NCBI RefSeq assembly: GCF_000788395.1
Contig: NZ_CP009888.1
Span: 1-64,000 of the forward strand
DNA length: 64,000 nucleotides
Origin: Pseudoalteromonas piratica
GTDB taxonomy: Bacteria; Pseudomonadota; Gammaproteobacteria; Enterobacterales; Alteromonadaceae
Reading direction: 5' to 3'
In this document: in pieces, positions 37,852-48,409 of the stretch
How positions within the stretch are numbered: the stretch's first letter is position 1
Layout: every line of letters starts with the position of its first letter
Notes under the pieces: generated by a model
What the model was told of the DNA's origin: nothing
Database searches by the model: none
Seen by the model: only the letters and a program-made list of their open reading frames with translations
Translations under genes and position numbers: made by a program

Positions 37852-39222
37852 TTAAACCGTCACTATCCCTAGCGGCTCTGCACTTTGCCATGCACCACGC
37901 GTAAAGTCTGGAATATCTACTGACTTCGCACGATTATTAAGTGACTCAGCACTGAGTGGGCTAATCACCGACCATGCCGCGCCATCATAAACATCTTGAT
38001 CGAGTGGCTCGCCATTACGTAGGCAGTAAATCATTCGCCAGAACATTAAGAAGTCCATGCCGCCGTGACCGCCATTGCGCTCGGCTTCTTTACCCATTTT
38101 CACCCACAGTGGGTGGTCGTATTTGTTATACCAAGACTGCATATCGTAATCCCATTCGTGGAAATTACCACTGCCACCCTCTTCTAACGCGATGCGATTT
38201 GGGAAACCGGCAAATACACCGTTGGTGCCTTGAATAAGATTGTGGCGAGAATACGGGCGTGGCGTTGTGGTATCGTGCTGAACCATAATAGTGCGGCCTT
38301 TCACTGTTTTAATCAGTGTGGTGCTCATATCACCGTTGATGTATTTGAGTTGATTGCGCTGATGGTCAGCAGGAAATTCTTTTTGAGCATAAAGTGCACG
38401 CCCAAGTGCCGGTGAACTCATTGAGGTTAAATAATCAAAACGATCGCCACGGTTAATATTCATGTATTGTGACACAGGACCTAAACCATGAGTGGGGTAT
38501 AAATTACCATTACGCTTTGCATGCCAGCCTGTGCGCCACGAACCTGTTTTAGTTTCAAGTTCTTTCATTTGCCAACGCAGTTCATGAATATAAGCCGCTT
38601 CACCGTGAAGCAACTCGCCAAATACCCCTTGGCGAACCATGTTGAGTACCATCAGCTCATCACGGCCATAGTTTACGTTTTCCATCATCATACAGTTCTT
38701 TTGCGTGCGCTCAGCTGTATTAACAATGTCCCACATTTCTTCTACTGTGGTGGCAAGCGGCACTTCTACAAAGGCGTGTTTACCGCTTTCCATCGATTCA
38801 ATAGCCATTGGTGCATGCCACTTCCAAGGCGTTGAAATAATAACAATATCGATATCTTGTCGGTTGAGCATATCGCGATAAGCGTATTCACTATTTCCGT
38901 ACAAGGCAGGTTGTTTATGGCCATTATCTGTTAAGAATTTTGCTGAGCGCTCAAGCACCTCTTGGTGGTTATCACAAATTGCGACAATTTCAGCACCTTC
39001 AATATGGCTCATGCGCTTAACGTGGCCGTAACCACGCTGCCCTACACCAATAAAACCAACGCGTACCACATCCATTTTAGGCGCTATGAGGCCTATTACG
39101 TTTTTACCTTGTTGTTTAACTGAGGTTACTTGATTATTTGAACTGGCACACGCTGCGGTTAACCCCGCTGCTGCAGTGACTGTTGCTGCTTTTAAAAAGC
39201 CGCGACGATCCATTTTTTTCAT
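37852..39222 (-). CDS. Gfo/Idh/MocA oxidoreductase-fold protein, GH109 alpha-N-acetylgalactosaminidase-like, Tat-exported
   Basis: A 456-residue protein. The N-terminus [20 protein letters not shown] carries a twin-arginine signal, so it is folded with its NAD+ before export. The dinucleotide-binding loop is [13 protein letters not shown]. Conserved blocks shared with GH109 enzymes are [47 protein letters not shown] and [15 protein letters not shown]109 enzymes use tightly bound NAD+ to cleave alpha-GalNAc. The next two genes upstream on the same strand, a sugar kinase and a nucleotidyltransferase, suit recovery of the released sugar. AAAGGAAA lies 7 nt before the ATG. A non-hydrolytic dehydrogenase remains possible. 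Confidence 0.8.
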   Translation of the reverse strand: MKKMDRRGFLKAATVTAAAGLTAACASSNNQVTSVKQQGKNVIGLIAPKMDVVRVGFIGVGQRGYGHVKRMSHIEGAEIVAICDNHQEVLERSAKFLTDNGHKQPALYGNSEYAYRDMLNRQDIDIVIISTPWKWHAPMAIESMESGKHAFVEVPLATTVEEMWDIVNTAERTQKNCMMMENVNYGRDELMVLNMVRQGVFGELLHGEAAYIHELRWQMKELETKTGSWRTGWHAKRNGNLYPTHGLGPVSQYMNINRGDRFDYLTSMSSPALGRALYAQKEFPADHQRNQLKYINGDMSTTLIKTVKGRTIMVQHDTTTPRPYSRHNLIQGTNGVFAGFPNRIALEEGGSGNFHEWDYDMQSWYNKYDHPLWVKMGKEAERNGGHGGMDFLMFWRMIYCLRNGEPLDQDVYDGAAWSVISPLSAESLNNRAKSVDIPDFTRGAWQSAEPLGIVTV

Positions 39223-39322
39223 CTGTGTTTCCTTTGAACGTACTTTCTTTTTTTGTTATTTGATCGCATTGCTTATTTCAGGGGGAACAATGGAACAACT
39301 AAATACATAACTTTAAAAACAA

Positions 39323-39346
39323 AAAAGGCAGCTTTCGCTACCTTTT
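39323..39346 (-). terminator. Weak terminator after the kinase gene
   Basis: AAAAGGCAGC/GCTACCTTTT forms a 10-bp stem with one mismatch and loop TTTC, directly after the kinase stop. It may partly separate the kinase gene from the GH109-like gene. Confidence 0.6.
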
Positions 39347-39348
39347 AT

Positions 39349-40452
39349 TTATTTGAACAAAATCGCTTTCAATGTTTGCTCTTTTTTAAGTAAATCTTGA
39401 TACAGTGCAAATTGGTTGCGCGCACGGTCTAGATTGTGATGTTCACGGTGAATTGTGAAATAGTTATCACCATCAAGATAGTCTGTTAAAAAGCGCACGC
39501 CAATCATAAAGGTCATCACTTTTGCACCTAACCAAAAGCTTTGCTTTTCTTTATCTGACAATACTTTTTTGAGTGGTTCAACGTAACCCTCAACAATTGA
39601 AGCAAAAATGTTTTCACGGACTTTAACCTTGTCTAAGTCAGTTGAGTCTTCCGCTTCTGGTGAACAAAATGTACGAACCATATCGCCGAAGTCAAACATC
39701 CAGTAGCCCGGCATACAAGTGTCTAAATCTATCACTGCTTTTGCTTGGTCTGACTTTTTACAAAATAACATGTTATTGATTTTTGTATCATTGTGGCAAG
39801 CGCGTATTGGCAAGTCAGGCACAATGGCGTCAATTTCATCAAGTAAATGACGTTGTTGTTGGCAAAATGCAATGTCATCTTCACACAATGCAACACGAGC
39901 AACTTTGTCAGCTGCCACAGCCTTATCCAGCGCATTAATGCGCATTGAAAGATTATGAAAATCTGGAATAACTGTTTTTAAACTATCTGCTTCAAAGTCA
40001 TTAAGAGCTTTTGCAAATTGGCCAAATGCGCCTGCAGCAATTTTTGCTTTTTCAGTGCTCTTAACAACATCCTCACTATAACTGCCACCAATAAACTCAA
40101 GCGCGCGCCAGGTTTCACCATTAAGACGAATTAAATGACTATCATCTTGCGTTGCTACGTGTTTAATAACATCAAGATCATAAGCATTTTTTGCTGCTTT
40201 TTTAGTAAGGTGTTTTTCAATTTTACGGGCATTTGACACCAATGCATCCGAGTCAGGAAATACCTGAGTATTTAACTTTTGTACGACTAAATGTTTGTTA
40301 GGCGAACTGAGTAATAATGTTGTATTAATATGGCCACTGCCAATTGGTTTAATTGAAATATCTGTTTGTCCTAACCCGTATTGGTTAGACAAAACTAATG
40401 CTTGCTCTTGATACGTCATTGTAATCTCTGCAACTGCTTTGTTTTTACTCAT
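39349..40452 (-). CDS. Aminoglycoside-phosphotransferase-fold sugar kinase, NahK-like
   Basis: A 367-residue cytoplasmic kinase of the APH/choline-kinase fold. The nucleotide-binding loop is IGSGHINTTLLL, the catalytic loop ACHNDTKINNMLF and the metal-binding motif VIDLDTCMPGYWMFDFGDMV. N-acetylhexosamine 1-kinases (NahK) have this architecture and size. Together with the upstream nucleotidyltransferase (8-nt overlap, ATGAGTAA) and the downstream GH109-like gene, a GalNAc/GlcNAc 1-kinase is the most economical reading. Other small-molecule kinases of this fold cannot be excluded by sequence alone. Confidence 0.7.
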   Translation of the reverse strand: MSKNKAVAEITMTYQEQALVLSNQYGLGQTDISIKPIGSGHINTTLLLSSPNKHLVVQKLNTQVFPDSDALVSNARKIEKHLTKKAAKNAYDLDVIKHVATQDDSHLIRLNGETWRALEFIGGSYSEDVVKSTEKAKIAAGAFGQFAKALNDFEADSLKTVIPDFHNLSMRINALDKAVAADKVARVALCEDDIAFCQQQRHLLDEIDAIVPDLPIRACHNDTKINNMLFCKKSDQAKAVIDLDTCMPGYWMFDFGDMVRTFCSPEAEDSTDLDKVKVRENIFASIVEGYVEPLKKVLSDKEKQSFWLGAKVMTFMIGVRFLTDYLDGDNYFTIHREHHNLDRARNQFALYQDLLKKEQTLKAILFK

Positions 40453-41341
40453 TTAATTGCGTAGCCACTCGGTCTAAATCATCGCTATAGGTTACACCCA
40501 GCCACTTATCCTTGGCAGGTAATAACTCGACAATTTGCCCTTGGTTGGCAATTAAATACTGAATTTGGTCTGGCAAGAAAAACTCACCTTTGATAGCGCT
40601 GTCATCATCTTTTAGAAAATCGATAAATCCATCTTCTAATTGGTTAAATATATCAAAACCAAGCGCCCAAATTGTCATTGATGCATACGCCTCTGGTACA
40701 AGTGACACTCTATCACCAGAAACAGTTTCACCGTTAAGATCTGCATCAATATTTAATACTTCTGTAATGTCGTTTAATAAAAAGCCATTTAGCTGACAAA
40801 TACCGCGGTTTACACCGCCTTGCTCTGTCAATGTGCTGGCCAGTGGATAACCGAGTAAACGCCAACTCCCATTATCTTGCCAACCACCTAGAAGTGTCGA
40901 AAAAGCATGTTTACCGTAATAGTCATCCGCAGTGATTACAACACAATGTGACTTAACGTATGGCTTAGCAGCTAACAGCGCATGCCCTGTTCCCCATGGT
41001 TTTTGTCTATCTAAGCTTTTTGCTGCGTAATGCGGTGGCACATCGGCGATTGACTGAATTGCCAATTCAACGGTGAGTTTAGAATTTAACCTTGGAAGTA
41101 TTTGCGTCTCAACAGCATGCTTTATGGTTGAATTAATGACTAGTACTAGGTGGCGAATGCCCGCATCAAATGCATCTTGAATACTTAATTCAAGTAGTGT
41201 TTTACCAATACCAGGCACTTCAGCAAGCTGTTTATTGCCACCGAAACGTCGCCCTAAGCCACCTGCCAAAATAACCAAACTGACATTGCTTGGCTCAATA
41301 TTCAAACGAGACTGGCTGTTACCTTTACTTCCATGCACCAT
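40445..41341 (-). CDS. Sugar-1-phosphate nucleotidyltransferase-like protein
   Basis: A 298-residue nucleotidyltransferase. The N-terminal signature VILAGGLGRRFGGNKQLAEV and the metal-binding VITADDYYG place it in the NTP_transferase (Rossmann-like GT-A) family that makes NDP-sugars. KPWGTGHALLAAKPYV resembles the substrate-loop segment. It is first in the order and overlaps the kinase gene by 8 nt. With a NahK-like kinase it could convert hexosamine-1-phosphate to UDP-HexNAc. Its upstream ribosome site is weak. Specificity is not determined. Confidence 0.75.
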   Translation of the reverse strand: MVHGSKGNSQSRLNIEPSNVSLVILAGGLGRRFGGNKQLAEVPGIGKTLLELSIQDAFDAGIRHLVLVINSTIKHAVETQILPRLNSKLTVELAIQSIADVPPHYAAKSLDRQKPWGTGHALLAAKPYVKSHCVVITADDYYGKHAFSTLLGGWQDNGSWRLLGYPLASTLTEQGGVNRGICQLNGFLLNDITEVLNIDADLNGETVSGDRVSLVPEAYASMTIWALGFDIFNQLEDGFIDFLKDDDSAIKGEFFLPDQIQYLIANQGQIVELLPAKDKWLGVTYSDDLDRVATQLNE

Positions 41342-41435
41342 GAATTTTGCAGCATTATTAAACTAAACAAACGATAAATTCTACAATTCTTTTGGTGCAA
41401 TTGCATTAACTAATTTAATGCAACAATGTAACTAG

Positions 41436-41813
41436 CTATTGGCTTTCTAGCCATACGAGTGCATCGTGATGATTATCGAATGACTGGATCTCACCAGGCA
41501 TAAACCAATTGGAAACTTGAGCAACTCCTTTTTGCCAACGCAATGAACAAATCACCGCTACCTTGTCAAATTCACGGCGGTGTTTCATGCCAAACTTAAA
41601 ATCATCCCATGCGGCATTCATTGTCCAACCATCTAACTCTGTAATATCAATCAGCACATTAAGGTGGGGTTCTTTTACTTCACTGAGCGCGGATTCAATG
41701 GTTGGGATCATATACTCATAATCATCGTGATGTAGCGTACCAAAAGCGCGAATATGGATAAAAAACGTGCTTTTAACACGACTCAAACCAATGCTAATTC
41801 CATGTGGTTTCAT
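41436..41813 (-). CDS. SpoIIAA-like (STAS-type) protein
   Basis: A 125-residue cytoplasmic protein beginning MKPHGISIGLSRVKSTFF, behind a clear AGGAA site. The start at 41813 is preferred over one 39 nt upstream. The fold is predicted as the SpoIIAA-like DUF3478 type, with LNVLIDITELDGWTMNAAWD as its core strand-helix segment and MKHRREFDKVAVIC after it. Such proteins are small regulators or lipid-binding proteins of uncertain role. Separate from the ISC operon: a hairpin lies between them. Confidence 0.75.
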   Translation of the reverse strand: MKPHGISIGLSRVKSTFFIHIRAFGTLHHDDYEYMIPTIESALSEVKEPHLNVLIDITELDGWTMNAAWDDFKFGMKHRREFDKVAVICSLRWQKGVAQVSNWFMPGEIQSFDNHHDALVWLESQ

Positions 41814-41897
41814 GTGTGTTCCTGCTCTTAATTGGATCGTTAGGTTAATCAAAAAAGAATCAATCTACTTTGATATTAGACAAATTTCAGACAAGAA

Positions 41898-41920
41898 AAA
41901 AGCGCTCAAAGAGCGCTTTT
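41898..41920. terminator. Terminator between ISC operon and SpoIIAA-like gene
   Basis: A 10-bp stem AAAAGCGCTC/GAGCGCTTTT with loop AAA closes the minus-strand ISC operon after fdx. Confidence 0.85.
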
Positions 41921-41940
41921 AGAAAAAGTTAATGAAGCAA

Positions 41941-42279
41941 TCAGTGCTCTTCATTGACAATATTTAAATTGTACTTTGGAATTTCAACTACCAAGTCCTC
42001 ATCAGCGATAACTGCCTGACAGCCAAGACGCGATTCAGGCTCTAAGCCCCACGCTTTATCAAGCATGTCATCTTCTAGCTCATCGCTTTCTTCTAGCGAG
42101 TCAAACCCTTCACGCACAATGACATGGCATGTTGTACAAGCGCATGACTTTTCACACGCATGTGGGATAGAAATGCCATTTTTAAGTGCGACATCAAGTA
42201 CCGTTTCACCTGTTGGCGCTTCAATTGCGGCGCCTTCCGGACAAAGCTCTTCATGTGGTAAGAAAATAATTTGTGGCAT
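41941..42279 (-). CDS. fdx: ISC-type [2Fe-2S] ferredoxin
   Basis: A 112-residue ferredoxin that supplies electrons to the ISC machinery. The start at 42279 (MPQIIFLPHEELCPEGAAIE) has a GAGG site. The cluster cysteines are in CEKSCACTTCHVIV plus the distal LGCQAV. It is last in the iscRSUA-hscBA-fdx operon, one nucleotide after hscA. No iscX follows; a terminator does. Confidence 0.93.
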   Translation of the reverse strand: MPQIIFLPHEELCPEGAAIEAPTGETVLDVALKNGISIPHACEKSCACTTCHVIVREGFDSLEESDELEDDMLDKAWGLEPESRLGCQAVIADEDLVVEIPKYNLNIVNEEH

Positions 42280-42280
42280 A

Positions 42281-44140
42281 TTAAACCTCATCTACCGACT
42301 GGCCAGTTAAAGCCTGTTTAATTGAATCGTCCATACGGCGTGATGCAAACTCACTGCTTGCTTTATCAATTGCTTCGATGGCTGATTTTAATTGGTCTGG
42401 CGTTGTCGCCGTTTCGCGAAGCACTGCAAGTTTGCTGATTTCGCTTTCTAATTCACTTTTCTCATCGCTTGAAAGTAAGTGACCACTTTGTGCAATTGAT
42501 GCGCTAAGCGCTTCGATTACACGAAGTGCCTCAACTTGCTGTTCTTTTAACATACGTGCTTGCATATCGTCTTTGGCATTTACCATAGACGATTTAATCA
42601 TATCAGCAACTTGGTCATCCGATAAACCAAACGATGGTTTAACCTGAATTTCTGACTGCACACCGGTTGATTTTTCCATGGCGCTAACACTTAACAGGCC
42701 ATCTGCATCCACTTTAAAGGTCACGCGAATATGTGCCGCACCCGCAGCCATTGGCGGAATGCCTTTTAAACTAAATTTAGCCAGCGAACGGCAATCATCT
42801 ACCAGTTCACGTTCACCTTGCAGCACATGCAGCGACATTGCTGTTTGGCCATCTTTAAAGGTGGTAAATTCTTGTGCGCGAGCAACAGGGATAGTGGTGT
42901 TACGTGGAATAATTTTCTCAACCAAACCACCCATGGTCTCTAAACCAAGTGACAGTGGTAACACATCTAGTAGTAACATATCTGAATCTGGCTTATTGCC
43001 TACTAAGATATCAGCTTGAATTGCTGCACCCAGTGCAACAACTTGGTCAGGGTCGATTGAAGTTAATGGTTCTTGTCCGAAGAATTCCCCCACTTGCTCA
43101 CGTACGATTGGCATACGTGTAGAGCCACCGACCATCACAACTTCAAGCACCTCATCTTTTTCAACACCTGCATCTTTTAACGCACGGCGTGAAGCACGCA
43201 GTGTTTTCTTAACTAAGCTTTCAGCTAATTGGTTGAAGAAATCTTTAGTGACTTCAATAGTAAACTGCTTGTCACCTAAATCTAAACCAACATTTACAAG
43301 ATTGTAGCTAGTAAGTGCTTCTTTACATGCACGCGCTTTTTCCATAAATAAACGTAATGTATCGGCATTCGGTGTTTCAATGCCCGTTTGCTCTTTAAAG
43401 TAATTTACCAATAGAGCATCAAAGTCATCACCACCCAGTGCAGAATCACCACCGGTTGCCAATACTTCAAAAACACCTTTATTTAAGCGCAGAATTGATA
43501 CATCAAAGGTACCGCCACCTAAGTCATAAACGGCAATAACACCTTCCTTACCTGAATCTAAGCCATAAGCAACTGCCGCTGCGGTTGGCTCGTTAAGTAA
43601 ACGAAGGACTTTTAAGCCAGCAAGCTCTGCGGCATCTTTGGTGCCTTGACGCTGCGCATCATCAAAATACGCAGGTACAGTGATAACCGCACCGGTAATT
43701 TCTTCGCCGCCAAAACTATCCATTGCTCGTGCTTTCAGTGATTTTAAAATCTCGCTCGACGCTTGAATCGGGTTGATATGCCCCTGACGTGTTTGAATTG
43801 CTAGTACGTCGTTTTCATTGCTAAATTGATACGGTAGGCTATCGGTAATTTCACTGATTTCTTGGAATGATTTACCAAGAAAACGCTTTACTGAAATTAA
43901 GGTATTTGCAGCATCCAGTGGCGCATCTTTCTTGGCTTTTTCGCCAACGGTAATGTCGCTTTCACCATAATGCACTGCTGAGGGTAACATTGTTTTACCC
44001 ATTAAATCTGGCAGCACTTTGCTCTGGCCACTTTGTACCGTTGCTACCAGCGAGTTCGTGGTTCCTAAGTCAATGCCAACTGCTAATTTATGCTCATGAG
44101 GAGATGCACTTTGGCCTGGTTCTGCTATTTGGAGTAACAT
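42281..44140 (-). CDS. hscA: Fe-S assembly Hsp70 chaperone
   Basis: A 619-residue specialised Hsp70 that releases clusters from IscU. The ATPase domain begins with [18 protein letters not shown] and contains [15 protein letters not shown]. The peptide-binding domain starts near residue 390 and contains [20 protein letters not shown]. Length is as in E. coli HscA. It sits between hscB and fdx. Works with HscB and the LPPVK motif of IscU encoded upstream. Confidence 0.95.
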   Translation of the reverse strand: MLLQIAEPGQSASPHEHKLAVGIDLGTTNSLVATVQSGQSKVLPDLMGKTMLPSAVHYGESDITVGEKAKKDAPLDAANTLISVKRFLGKSFQEISEITDSLPYQFSNENDVLAIQTRQGHINPIQASSEILKSLKARAMDSFGGEEITGAVITVPAYFDDAQRQGTKDAAELAGLKVLRLLNEPTAAAVAYGLDSGKEGVIAVYDLGGGTFDVSILRLNKGVFEVLATGGDSALGGDDFDALLVNYFKEQTGIETPNADTLRLFMEKARACKEALTSYNLVNVGLDLGDKQFTIEVTKDFFNQLAESLVKKTLRASRRALKDAGVEKDEVLEVVMVGGSTRMPIVREQVGEFFGQEPLTSIDPDQVVALGAAIQADILVGNKPDSDMLLLDVLPLSLGLETMGGLVEKIIPRNTTIPVARAQEFTTFKDGQTAMSLHVLQGERELVDDCRSLAKFSLKGIPPMAAGAAHIRVTFKVDADGLLSVSAMEKSTGVQSEIQVKPSFGLSDDQVADMIKSSMVNAKDDMQARMLKEQQVEALRVIEALSASIAQSGHLLSSDEKSELESEISKLAVLRETATTPDQLKSAIEAIDKASSEFASRRMDDSIKQALTGQSVDEV

Positions 44141-44156
44141 GTTTCTCGCGTCCTAA

Positions 44157-44684
44157 TTAGTCATCGAAAAGCGAATCTTCGATGCGCTCTAATTCTTCTC
44201 GTAATTTATAAATAAACTTAAGTTTGCGTACAATATCTGCAGCAATTAATAGCTCGCTTTGCTCGTCACTGTCGATGTATTTCTTAAGCTCAGCATAATA
44301 GTCCTGATGAAGTGCTTTGACATGACTTTCAAATTGCTCAATGGCCGCTTCCGGATCGGCTGCATCCGTTATTTCGCTAAGCTCTTCACGTAGTTCCATT
44401 TGTTGCATTAAAAACTCTGGGTCTTGCAACGTTTGCTGCTCGGCACGAATATCAATGTGCTTTTCAGCAAGCATATATTCTGCGCGTTTTAGAGGCTGTT
44501 TCAGAATTTGTAAGGCGTCGTTTAATTCAGCAGTCTTTTGTACCGCAAGTAATTGTTGCTGCGCACTTAAGCTAGCATGGCGATCTGGGTGAAGTATTTT
44601 TTGCAGTTCGAGGTAGCGAGCATTAATCGTATTGAGATCAACATCAAATTGAACAGGGATTGCAAATAACTCAAAGTATTTCAT
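44157..44684 (-). CDS. hscB: J-domain co-chaperone of HscA
   Basis: A 175-residue J-protein that delivers IscU to HscA. It starts MKYFELFAIPVQFDVDLNTI and has the HPD tripeptide in KILHPDRHA. The C-terminal helical domain for IscU binding is present. It is 16 nt before hscA in the ISC operon. Confidence 0.94.
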   Translation of the reverse strand: MKYFELFAIPVQFDVDLNTINARYLELQKILHPDRHASLSAQQQLLAVQKTAELNDALQILKQPLKRAEYMLAEKHIDIRAEQQTLQDPEFLMQQMELREELSEITDAADPEAAIEQFESHVKALHQDYYAELKKYIDSDEQSELLIAADIVRKLKFIYKLREELERIEDSLFDD

Positions 44685-44751
44685 AGTAACGAAAAATCCT
44701 CGCTCTTAATTGCACACAAGCCCCGCAAATGCAGGGATTAAACAGGGTGTT

Positions 44752-45075
44752 TTATACAGTGAAGCTTTCGCCGCAACCACACTCACCATTTTGATTTGGG
44801 TTATTAAACTTAAACCCTTCGTTTAGGCCTTCTTTAACAAAATCCAGCTCAGTGCCATCGATGTAGACAAGGCTTTTGCCATCGACAATAACAGTTACGC
44901 CATTGTGCTCAAAAGTTTCATCGCCATCAGCAAGTTCATCAACAAACTCTAAAACATATGCTAGGCCTGAACAGCCTGTTGTTTTAACACCAACGCGAAG
45001 GCCAAGACCTTTACCGCGATTGGTTAAAAATGAACGTACGCGATCTGCTGCTGCATCTGTTAAAGTAATTGCCAT
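44752..45075 (-). CDS. iscA: A-type Fe-S carrier
   Basis: A 107-residue carrier of iron or Fe-S clusters. The three conserved cysteines occur in [12 protein letters not shown] and near the C-terminus in [11 protein letters not shown]. It starts [20 protein letters not shown], lies 3 nt after iscU and 67 nt before hscB, as in the standard operon. Confidence 0.95.
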   Translation of the reverse strand: MAITLTDAAADRVRSFLTNRGKGLGLRVGVKTTGCSGLAYVLEFVDELADGDETFEHNGVTVIVDGKSLVYIDGTELDFVKEGLNEGFKFNNPNQNGECGCGESFTV

Positions 45076-45078
45076 AGA

Positions 45079-45462
45079 TTATTCACCGTGCTTTTTTTTG
45101 TAATCAGCAATTGCTGCTTGAATAGCATCTTCCGCTAAAATTGAGCAGTGAATCTTAACAGGCGGAAGCTCTAATTCTGCTGTGATATCTGTATTTTTGA
45201 TCTCACCAGCTTCATCTAAGCTTTTACCTTTAACCCATTCAGTTACCAGTGATGATGATGCAATCGCACTACCACACCCGTATGTTTTGAACTTCGCATC
45301 TTCGATAATACCGTCGTCAGATACTTTAATTTGCAACTTCATTACGTCACCACACGCTGGTGCGCCAACCATGCCCGTTGCTACGCTTGGGTCGTTCTTA
45401 TCTAAAGAACCAACGTTACGTGGATTCTCAACATGGTCAATTACTTTTTCACTATATGCCAT
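45079..45462 (-). CDS. iscU: Fe-S cluster assembly scaffold
   Basis: A 127-residue scaffold on which IscS sulphur and iron are assembled. The ligands are in GAPACGDVMK, TYGCGSAIASS and VKIHCSILAEDA, and the LPPVK motif that HscA recognises is visible. It starts MAYSEKVIDHVENPRNVGSL. It lies between iscS and iscA. Confidence 0.96.
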   Translation of the reverse strand: MAYSEKVIDHVENPRNVGSLDKNDPSVATGMVGAPACGDVMKLQIKVSDDGIIEDAKFKTYGCGSAIASSSLVTEWVKGKSLDEAGEIKNTDITAELELPPVKIHCSILAEDAIQAAIADYKKKHGE

Positions 45463-45493
45463 TGCTTATTACCTCAATACCCAATTCATTTAA

Positions 45494-46711
45494 TTAGTGG
45501 TGTGTCCACTCAACTGACTCTAAATCAACACCGTCTTTAAACATTTCCCATAAAGGAGACATTTCACGTAAACGGCCAATTGAGTCTTTGATTAGCTGAA
45601 CAGTGTAGTCAATCTCTTCTTCAGTCGTAAAACGACCGATACTAAAACGAATTGAGCTATGCGCTAATTCGTCGTTGCGGCCAAGAGCACGCAACACATA
45701 AGATGGTTCTAAACTTGCTGATGTACATGCTGAACCCGATGATACTGCAATATCTTTAAGCGCCATAAGTAGCGACTCACCTTCAACATAGTTGAAAGAA
45801 ATATTCACAATGCCAGGCACTGATTGGTCAGGTGTACCATTGAAGTATACTTCTTCAATATCAGACATAATGCCGTCGATTAAACGCTTACGTAGTGCAC
45901 TAATATGTGCGTGATCTTTATCGAAGTCTTCATTTGCAACTTTGAACGCCTGACCCATACCTACGATCTGGTGTGTCGCTAATGTACCTGAACGCATACC
46001 ACGTTCATGACCACCACCGTGCATTTGCGCTTCTAAACGTGCGCGCGGCTTACGACGAACGTAAAGTGCACCAATACCTTTCGGGCCATACACTTTGTGG
46101 CCAGAGAAAGACATAAAGTCTACTTTAAGTGCTTGCATGTCGATTTTTACTTTACCTGCACTTTGTGCACCATCAACATGGAACATAATTTTACGTTCGC
46201 GACACATTTCGCCAATTGTCGCGATATCTTGCACTACACCTAGCTCGTTGTTTACATGCATTACACTTACTAATACAGTGTCATCACGCATTGCAGCTTC
46301 TAGCTTTTTAAGGTCTAGTAAGCCATTTTCTTCAACGTCCATATAGGTTACTTCAAAACCTTGACGTTCAAGTTCGCGACACGTGTCTAAAACAGCCTTG
46401 TGTTCAGTTTTAACTGTGATTACGTGCTTACCTTTCTTCGCATAGAAGTTTGCAGCACCTTTAATTGCCAGGTTATTTGATTCTGTAGCACCAGAAGTAA
46501 ATACGATTTCACGCGGGTCTGCGTTAATTAACTCAGCGATATCATGACGTGCTTGGTCAACCGCTTCTTCTGCTTGCCAACCAAAACGGTGTGAACGAGA
46601 AGCAGGGTTACCAAAATTGCCATCCATTGTTAAACACTGCATCATAGCCTCAGCTACACGCGGATCGACAGGGGTTGTGGCGGCATAATCTAAATAAATT
46701 GGTAACTTCAT
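45494..46711 (-). CDS. iscS: Cysteine desulfurase
   Basis: A 405-residue PLP enzyme that removes sulphur from cysteine for Fe-S clusters and tRNA thiolation. The start at 46711 gives [20 protein letters not shown], the normal IscS N-terminus; an extension upstream overlaps iscR and is not conserved. The PLP-lysine motif is [12 protein letters not shown] and the mobile catalytic Cys is in [16 protein letters not shown]. It is the second gene of the operon, 19 nt after iscR. Confidence 0.96.
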   Translation of the reverse strand: MKLPIYLDYAATTPVDPRVAEAMMQCLTMDGNFGNPASRSHRFGWQAEEAVDQARHDIAELINADPREIVFTSGATESNNLAIKGAANFYAKKGKHVITVKTEHKAVLDTCRELERQGFEVTYMDVEENGLLDLKKLEAAMRDDTVLVSVMHVNNELGVVQDIATIGEMCRERKIMFHVDGAQSAGKVKIDMQALKVDFMSFSGHKVYGPKGIGALYVRRKPRARLEAQMHGGGHERGMRSGTLATHQIVGMGQAFKVANEDFDKDHAHISALRKRLIDGIMSDIEEVYFNGTPDQSVPGIVNISFNYVEGESLLMALKDIAVSSGSACTSASLEPSYVLRALGRNDELAHSSIRFSIGRFTTEEEIDYTVQLIKDSIGRLREMSPLWEMFKDGVDLESVEWTHH

Positions 46712-46730
46712 ATTTACTTGCTCCGAATTG

Positions 46731-47231
46731 CTACATTTGGCAACTAATGTTGATATTTTCCAGTTGGCTGAGTGATTTTTCAACGGCCTTTTCCACCGCT
46801 TGATCTTGACGATCGGCAACGCGTTGCACATCTTTTTTGGCAACGAGCTCAGCTAACGTAATACTGTTTAAAAACTCTTCGATGCGCTGACTTAACTCAC
46901 TCCATAGTGAATGCGTTAAACAACGAACACCATTTTGGCAATCGCCTTCACCACCACAACGAGTGGCATCTACCGATTCATTGACTGCAGATATTATATC
47001 GCCTACTGAAATGTCTGAGGCTTCTTTGCCAAGTAAATAACCACCACCTGGACCACGAACAGAGCGCACTAAGTCTTGCTTACGCAAACGCGAAAATAAC
47101 TGCTCAAGGTATGAAAGTGAGATATCTTGTCTTTCTGAAATTTCAGCAAGGGGAACTGGGCCAATTTTAGTATGAAGCGCAACGTCTAATAATGCAGTAA
47201 CTGCATATCGACCTTTCGACGTTAATTTCAT
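46731..47231 (-). CDS. iscR: Fe-S-responsive transcriptional repressor
   Basis: A 166-residue Rrf2-family regulator. A winged helix at about 1-65 ([40 protein letters not shown]) is followed by three cluster cysteines in [20 protein letters not shown]. As [2Fe-2S] IscR it represses its own operon; apo-IscR binds other sites. It is first in the operon and IscR-type operators lie directly upstream. Confidence 0.95.
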   Translation of the reverse strand: MKLTSKGRYAVTALLDVALHTKIGPVPLAEISERQDISLSYLEQLFSRLRKQDLVRSVRGPGGGYLLGKEASDISVGDIISAVNESVDATRCGGEGDCQNGVRCLTHSLWSELSQRIEEFLNSITLAELVAKKDVQRVADRQDQAVEKAVEKSLSQLENINISCQM

Positions 47232-47268
47232 GCTAAGCCCCCATAATCAATAAGAGTGCGAATTTTAA

Positions 47269-47293
47269 TTACCTGACTAAGATAGTCAAGTAT
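47269..47293 (-). promoter_or_regulatory. Type-1 IscR operator, proximal
   Basis: The 25-bp sequence TTACCTGACTAAGATAG plus TCAAGTAT matches the type-1 IscR consensus at about 23 of 25 positions. It lies about 40-60 bp upstream of iscR, where binding would block its promoter. Confidence 0.8.
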
Positions 47294-47348
47294 TTATTGT
47301 ACGCACTTAGGTTATTCTTTAGTCGCGTTGTTTCTCATGCTGCGAGTA

Positions 47349-47406
47349 ATAACCTAGTAATTTACTCAGGTATTAGTTTAATTACCTGAGTAAATTAGTC
47401 AAGTAT
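47349..47406 (-). promoter_or_regulatory. Two inverted IscR-type operators, distal
   Basis: Site 47382-47406 (TTACCTGAGTAAATTAG then TCAAGTAT) differs from the type-1 motif mainly by GAGT for GACT. A second copy on the other strand lies at 47349-47373. Together they form a perfect 15-bp inverted repeat, TAATTTACTCAGGTA (47358-47372) and TACCTGAGTAAATTA (47383-47397). They lie between trmJ and iscR. Confidence 0.7.
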
Positions 47407-47416
47407 TATATTTAGG

Positions 47417-48157
47417 CTAGCTATTGTCTTTTTTCACAACTGATTTATCAATTGACGTCAAAATACCACGTAAGATGTTTAGCTCTTGCTCTTCTGGACG
47501 TGCACGGTTAAACAAACGGCGTAATTTAGTCATTACCTGACCAGGATGTTGCTTAATAATAAAACCCGTCTCAGACAGAGTGCTCTCAAGGTGTTGATAG
47601 AATAATTCCATTTGCTCAGAGCTTGGGTAAACCGTGTCATCTTGCTCAACAGGCTGGTCAACTTTTGCCAAATAACGCATACGCGTTTCATAACATAACG
47701 TTTGTACTGCCATCGCTAAATTTAATGATGAGTATTCAGGGTTGGCAGCAATGCATACGTGATAATTACATAACTGAAGTTCTTCATTGGTTAAGCCACT
47801 ATTTTCACGACCAAAAACTAAAGCCACATCACCTTCTTGCTCAGTGCCAGCTAATAGTTTTTCACCACATTCTACTGGGTCTACCATTGGCCAAGATAGT
47901 GTGCGTGAACGTGCACTGGTACCAATTACCGTATTACAGTCTGCAATCGCCTCTTGTAACGTATCCACCACAACGGCGTTTCCTAGTACATCAGTAGCAC
48001 CAGCGGCTAACGCACTTGCATGACTATCTACCGGGTTAACAGGATCAACTAAATAAAGTTTACTAAAGCCCATTGTTTTCATTGCGCGAGCAACTGAACC
48101 AATGTTACCTGTGTGCGAAGTATTAACCAGTACAATACGAATTTTATCTAGCGTCAT
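47417..48157 (-). CDS. trmJ: tRNA (cytidine/uridine-2'-O)-methyltransferase TrmJ
   Basis: TrmJ methylates the 2'-O of the nucleotide at position 32 of tRNA using AdoMet. The 246-residue SPOUT protein shows [33 protein letters not shown] and [19 protein letters not shown], the knot-forming motifs. It is upstream of iscR on the same strand, as in enteric bacteria, and divergent from suhB. Confidence 0.95.
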   Translation of the reverse strand: MTLDKIRIVLVNTSHTGNIGSVARAMKTMGFSKLYLVDPVNPVDSHASALAAGATDVLGNAVVVDTLQEAIADCNTVIGTSARSRTLSWPMVDPVECGEKLLAGTEQEGDVALVFGRENSGLTNEELQLCNYHVCIAANPEYSSLNLAMAVQTLCYETRMRYLAKVDQPVEQDDTVYPSSEQMELFYQHLESTLSETGFIIKQHPGQVMTKLRRLFNRARPEEQELNILRGILTSIDKSVVKKDNS

Positions 48158-48409
48158 GTTACGTTTTAAACTCTGAAATTTAATCTGGCGCGGATTTTAG
48201 CCTACTCATCAATAAATTTCGACTATTACACTGCGATTAGCGATTTTTTAGCACACCAGTTTGATTAATTGTTAACCAGAGATTAAATTTATTATTTTGG
48301 TTTACAACAGCAAAAAAGTCGCTAAAATAGCGCGGCTGAACTGAGAGGTGACCAATTTAAGGCACAACTTAGTAGTTAATGAGTTCTTTTAAAACCTAAA
48401 GGTAAAGCT

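Noticed and set aside
46712..46843. N-terminal extension of IscS by 44 codons
   Set aside because: Overlaps iscR coding sequence and is not similar to IscS; the ATG at 46711 is right.
47623..47997. 124-codon frame opposite trmJ
   Set aside because: Antisense shadow; trmJ motifs are intact on the other strand.
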